NCBI GenBank assembly: GCA_021792365.1
Contig: JAJYUT010000008.1
Coordinates: 124,001 to 188,000 of the forward strand
Length of the DNA: 64,000 bases
DNA from: Pseudomonadota bacterium
Lineage (GTDB): Bacteria > Pseudomonadota > Alphaproteobacteria > Dongiales > Dongiaceae
Reading direction: 5' to 3'
Shown here: positions 61,915 to 64,000 of the stretch, one piece after another
How the letters are laid out: every line of letters begins with the position of its first letter
How positions within the stretch are numbered: the first letter of the stretch is position 1
Translations under genes and position numbers: made by a program
The notes under the pieces: generated by a model
The model's input: only the letters and a program-made list of their open reading frames with translations
What the model was told of the DNA's origin: nothing
Databases searched by the model: none

Positions 61915-62967
61915 ATGATGCTGCGGTCGATGTTCCTCGCCTTGGCGCTCTTTGCAGCGCCGGCGCTTGCCAGCCCTGAGGAATCCGCGGCGGAGCTGGG
62001 CGCCATTCTCGACCGTGCCGAAGGGCTGGCGCCGCTGGAAACCGTCGTCATCGCGCATCGCGGCGCGATTGTCGCCGAGCGCGGCTATCGCGGCCATGCA
62101 ACGACGGCCCCGGCAAACATCATGTCCGCGTCCAAGTCGGTCATGTCGGCCCTGGTCGGCATCGCCATCGACAAGGGTGTGCTGGAAGGCCCCGAGCAGC
62201 CGATCGCGCCCCTGCTCGCCGGTGACCTGCCGCGCAATCCCGATCCGCGCCTCGGCCGCATCACGATCGGGCATCTGCTCTCGATGCAGGCGGGGCTCGG
62301 GTCGACCTCGGGCGCGAATTATGGCGCGTGGGTGAACAGCGCCAACTGGGTGCGCTCCGCGCTGGCGCGGCCGTTCGAGGACGAGCCGGGCGGGCGCATG
62401 ATCTATTCGACCGGCTCGTCGCATCTGCTCTCCGCGATCCTGACGCGACGGACCGGGCGTTCCACGCTCGCGCTGGCGCGCGACTGGCTCGGACCCTTGG
62501 AAGGCTTCTCCGTCGCCTCGTGGGGGCGCGATCCCCAGGGCAACTATCTTGGCGGAAACCTGATGGCGATGAGCCCCAGGTCGCTGCTCGCCTTCGGCGA
62601 GCTCTATCGCAGAAGCGGCATGACTCCCGATGGCCGCCGGCTGATTGCTGCGGACTGGATCGCGGCCTCGTGGGAGGCGCGGACCGCCTCGCGCTACACC
62701 GGCGATGGCTATGGGTATGGCTGGTTCTCGCGGCGGATCGCCGGGGAGGACGTGAAATACAGCTGGGGCTATGGCGGCCAGATGCTCTATGTCGTGCCGC
62801 GCCTCGAACTCACCGTCGTCATGACCTCCAACGCGCACGCGCCATCCAGCCGCACCGGTCATCGCGACGACCTGCACGCGCTCCTCGGCGAGATCATCGG
62901 GGCGGTTTCAGGCGCTGAGTCGGGGAACACGAACCAGGAGGCGGGAAGCGGGGATCGGAAGGACTAG
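61915..62967 (+). CDS. Class C beta-lactamase-like serine hydrolase, exported
   Basis: A 350-residue secreted serine hydrolase (beta-lactamase/PBP class C, EstB type). A Sec signal peptide covers about residues 1-21 (MLRSMFLALALFAAPALA). The nucleophile motif SxxK is in NIMSASKSVMSALVG; the YxN position reads IYSTGSSHLLSAIL (Thr for Asn); the third motif region is SWGYGGQMLYVVP. It could be an esterase or peptidase acting in the periplasm. AGGAGG lies nine bases before the ATG at 61915. No functional partners are nearby. Confidence 0.88.
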   Translation: MMLRSMFLALALFAAPALASPEESAAELGAILDRAEGLAPLETVVIAHRGAIVAERGYRGHATTAPANIMSASKSVMSALVGIAIDKGVLEGPEQPIAPLLAGDLPRNPDPRLGRITIGHLLSMQAGLGSTSGANYGAWVNSANWVRSALARPFEDEPGGRMIYSTGSSHLLSAILTRRTGRSTLALARDWLGPLEGFSVASWGRDPQGNYLGGNLMAMSPRSLLAFGELYRRSGMTPDGRRLIAADWIAASWEARTASRYTGDGYGYGWFSRRIAGEDVKYSWGYGGQMLYVVPRLELTVVMTSNAHAPSSRTGHRDDLHALLGEIIGAVSGAESGNTNQEAGSGDRKD

Positions 62968-63164
62968 GAAGCGACCCGGGGCATATCTGGATCGCCCGGA
63001 GGATTGCGACACAGACTGGTGATCGAGGCGAGCAGCACAGCAAGCAATCCTGCGTGCCACTGGCAGAATCGGCAGGCTGCCGGGCACCGTAGCAGCCGCG
63101 GGTCCCTAGAGCCGCCGTCCGCCGCCCATGCCGGCGCGAAGAGTGCACTCAACCGGAGGGCACC

Positions 63165-64000
63165 TCAGCGTGGAATTGAGCTGATCAGCCGCTGCGTATA
63201 GGGATGCTTCGGTCGGGCAATCACCTCTTCAGCGGATCCCTGTTCGACGATCTCGCCCAGGTAGAGCACATAGATCCGGTCTGCGACCTGGCGCACGACC
63301 GCGAGATCGTGCGTGATGAAAAGGTAGGATAGCCCGAGCTCCTGCTGGAGCCGCTTGAACAGATTCAGGATCTGCGCCTGAACCGAAACGTCGAGCGCAG
63401 AGACGGGCTCGTCGCATACCAGGATCTTGGGATTGACTGCGAGGGACCGGGCAATTGAAACGCGCTGGCGTTCGCCGCCGGAGAGCGACGACGGGCGCCG
63501 CTCGGCATAGCTCTCCGGCAGGCTGACCTCGCGCAACAGTTCTGCAACGCGCGCGTCGCGCTCAGCCTTGGTGAAACGGCCGATTGTGCGGAGCGCCTCA
63601 GTTAGGCTGCGCCGCACCGAGTGTCGCGGGTTCAAGGTCGAATACGGATCCTGGAACACCATCTGGATGGTGCGCCGGGTGGCGGTGCGGTCGACGGCGC
63701 TCATGGCCGAGAACTTGGAGGCACCGATCCCGGCGATCTCGATTGCGCCGCTGGTCGGAGTCTCAAGCCCGACGAGCGTGCGTCCCAGCGTCGTTTTGCC
63801 GGAGCCGGATTCTCCCACCAGCCCCACGCTTTCGCCCGGGCCGATCTCGATCGATACTCCCTTCAGTGCCCTGACCACCGTGCCGCTCCGGCCGGAGTAT
63901 TCCTTTACGATGTTCGCCGCGCGCAGCAATGGCTTGTCGGAAGGCGGTGCGGAAAGCGCCACCGTGGCAGTCTCGAGCGCTGCGCCGCGCAGGTCTCGCA
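63165..64000 (-). CDS. Opp/Dpp-type ABC transporter ATPase, C-terminal part (5' end outside window)
   Basis: The ATPase domain is complete: Walker A SVGLVGESGSGKTTLGRTLVGLE, signature SSLSGGERQRVSIARSLA, Walker B ILVCDEPVSALDVSVQ, switch FITHDLAVVRQ, ending KHPYTQRLISSIPR. The track starts it at a GTG (63962) without ribosome site, but the frame stays open to the window edge (RDLRGAALETAT), so it is probably the second half of a fused DppD-DppF-like protein. It energises uptake of peptides or similar compounds; it is a remote candidate partner for the orphan binding protein at 33.8 kb. Confidence 0.88.
   Translation of the reverse strand, partial: RDLRGAALETATVALSAPPSDKPLLRAANIVKEYSGRSGTVVRALKGVSIEIGPGESVGLVGESGSGKTTLGRTLVGLETPTSGAIEIAGIGASKFSAMSAVDRTATRRTIQMVFQDPYSTLNPRHSVRRSLTEALRTIGRFTKAERDARVAELLREVSLPESYAERRPSSLSGGERQRVSIARSLAVNPKILVCDEPVSALDVSVQAQILNLFKRLQQELGLSYLFITHDLAVVRQVADRIYVLYLGEIVEQGSAEEVIARPKHPYTQRLISSIPR

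Noticed and set aside
62964-63152. Two overlapping minus-strand ORFs after the serine hydrolase
   Set aside because: No coherent protein sequence in either frame; probably intergenic.

Overview
The window is high-GC DNA from an alphaproteobacterium. Supporting signs are a 5-aminolevulinate synthase of the C4 (Shemin) pathway, an HWE-type histidine kinase, DUF1127 proteins, stacked tandem glutathione S-transferases and twin-arginine signal peptides on ABC binding proteins. I cannot fix the order or genus from sequence alone. No integrase, transposase, CRISPR array or rRNA was seen. One tRNA, tRNA-Ser(GCU), lies at 21.94-22.03 kb.

Left part (0-22 kb) is mostly housekeeping and nitrogen/amine metabolism. 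It holds the 5' end of a creatinase gene with a divergent LysR regulator, hemA, a class III aminotransferase and an HWE histidine kinase split by a one-base frameshift. These are followed by a flavin amine oxidase with a VOC protein, an AbgB-like M20 amidohydrolase, a histone H1-like Lys/Ala-rich protein, a DMT exporter with a 5'-nucleotidase, two PLP enzymes co-transcribed with pyrE, an enoyl-CoA hydratase homologue, a DUF962 membrane protein, a thioesterase, two tandem GSTs, a DUF1127 protein and a GcvA-like LysR regulator.

Centre (22.2-55.7 kb) is one large catabolic gene block of about 29 genes in several transcription units. Seven copies of one 33-bp operator sit at its control regions: two near-palindromic 12-mers of form GACnnATnGGTM separated by exactly 9 bp. 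One copy overlaps the start codon of the TetR gene in the middle of the block, so this TetR is the obvious candidate master regulator. The block encodes uptake (a complete Liv-type ABC transporter and an orphan family-5 binding protein) and oxidation (two Rieske oxygenases, a two-subunit FAD amine dehydrogenase-like pair next to EtfBA, a phytoene-desaturase-like FAD protein, two GMC oxidoreductases, an NMO-like flavoprotein). It also encodes ring or amide processing candidates (hydantoin-racemase-like protein, CE4 deacetylase, nitrilase-superfamily amidohydrolase, RidA-like protein) and a beta-oxidation-like set (CoA ligase, acyl-CoA dehydrogenase, MaoC hydratase, SDR). No thiolase is present; a SucCD-like ligase plus a citryl-CoA-lyase-like protein may instead do the final activation and carbon-carbon cleavage. 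The substrate is not known; an N-alkylated or N-heterocyclic compound is my inference.

Right part (55.8-64 kb) holds a GlxA-type AraC regulator, a second DUF1127 protein (probably frameshifted), a multidrug/lipid ABC exporter, an arsR-arsC-acr3 arsenic resistance operon, a class C beta-lactamase-like serine hydrolase, and the 3' part of an Opp/Dpp-type ABC ATPase that runs off the window.

Three genes (histidine kinase, thioesterase, second DUF1127) each look whole if one small indel is corrected, which means either decay or indel errors in the assembly.
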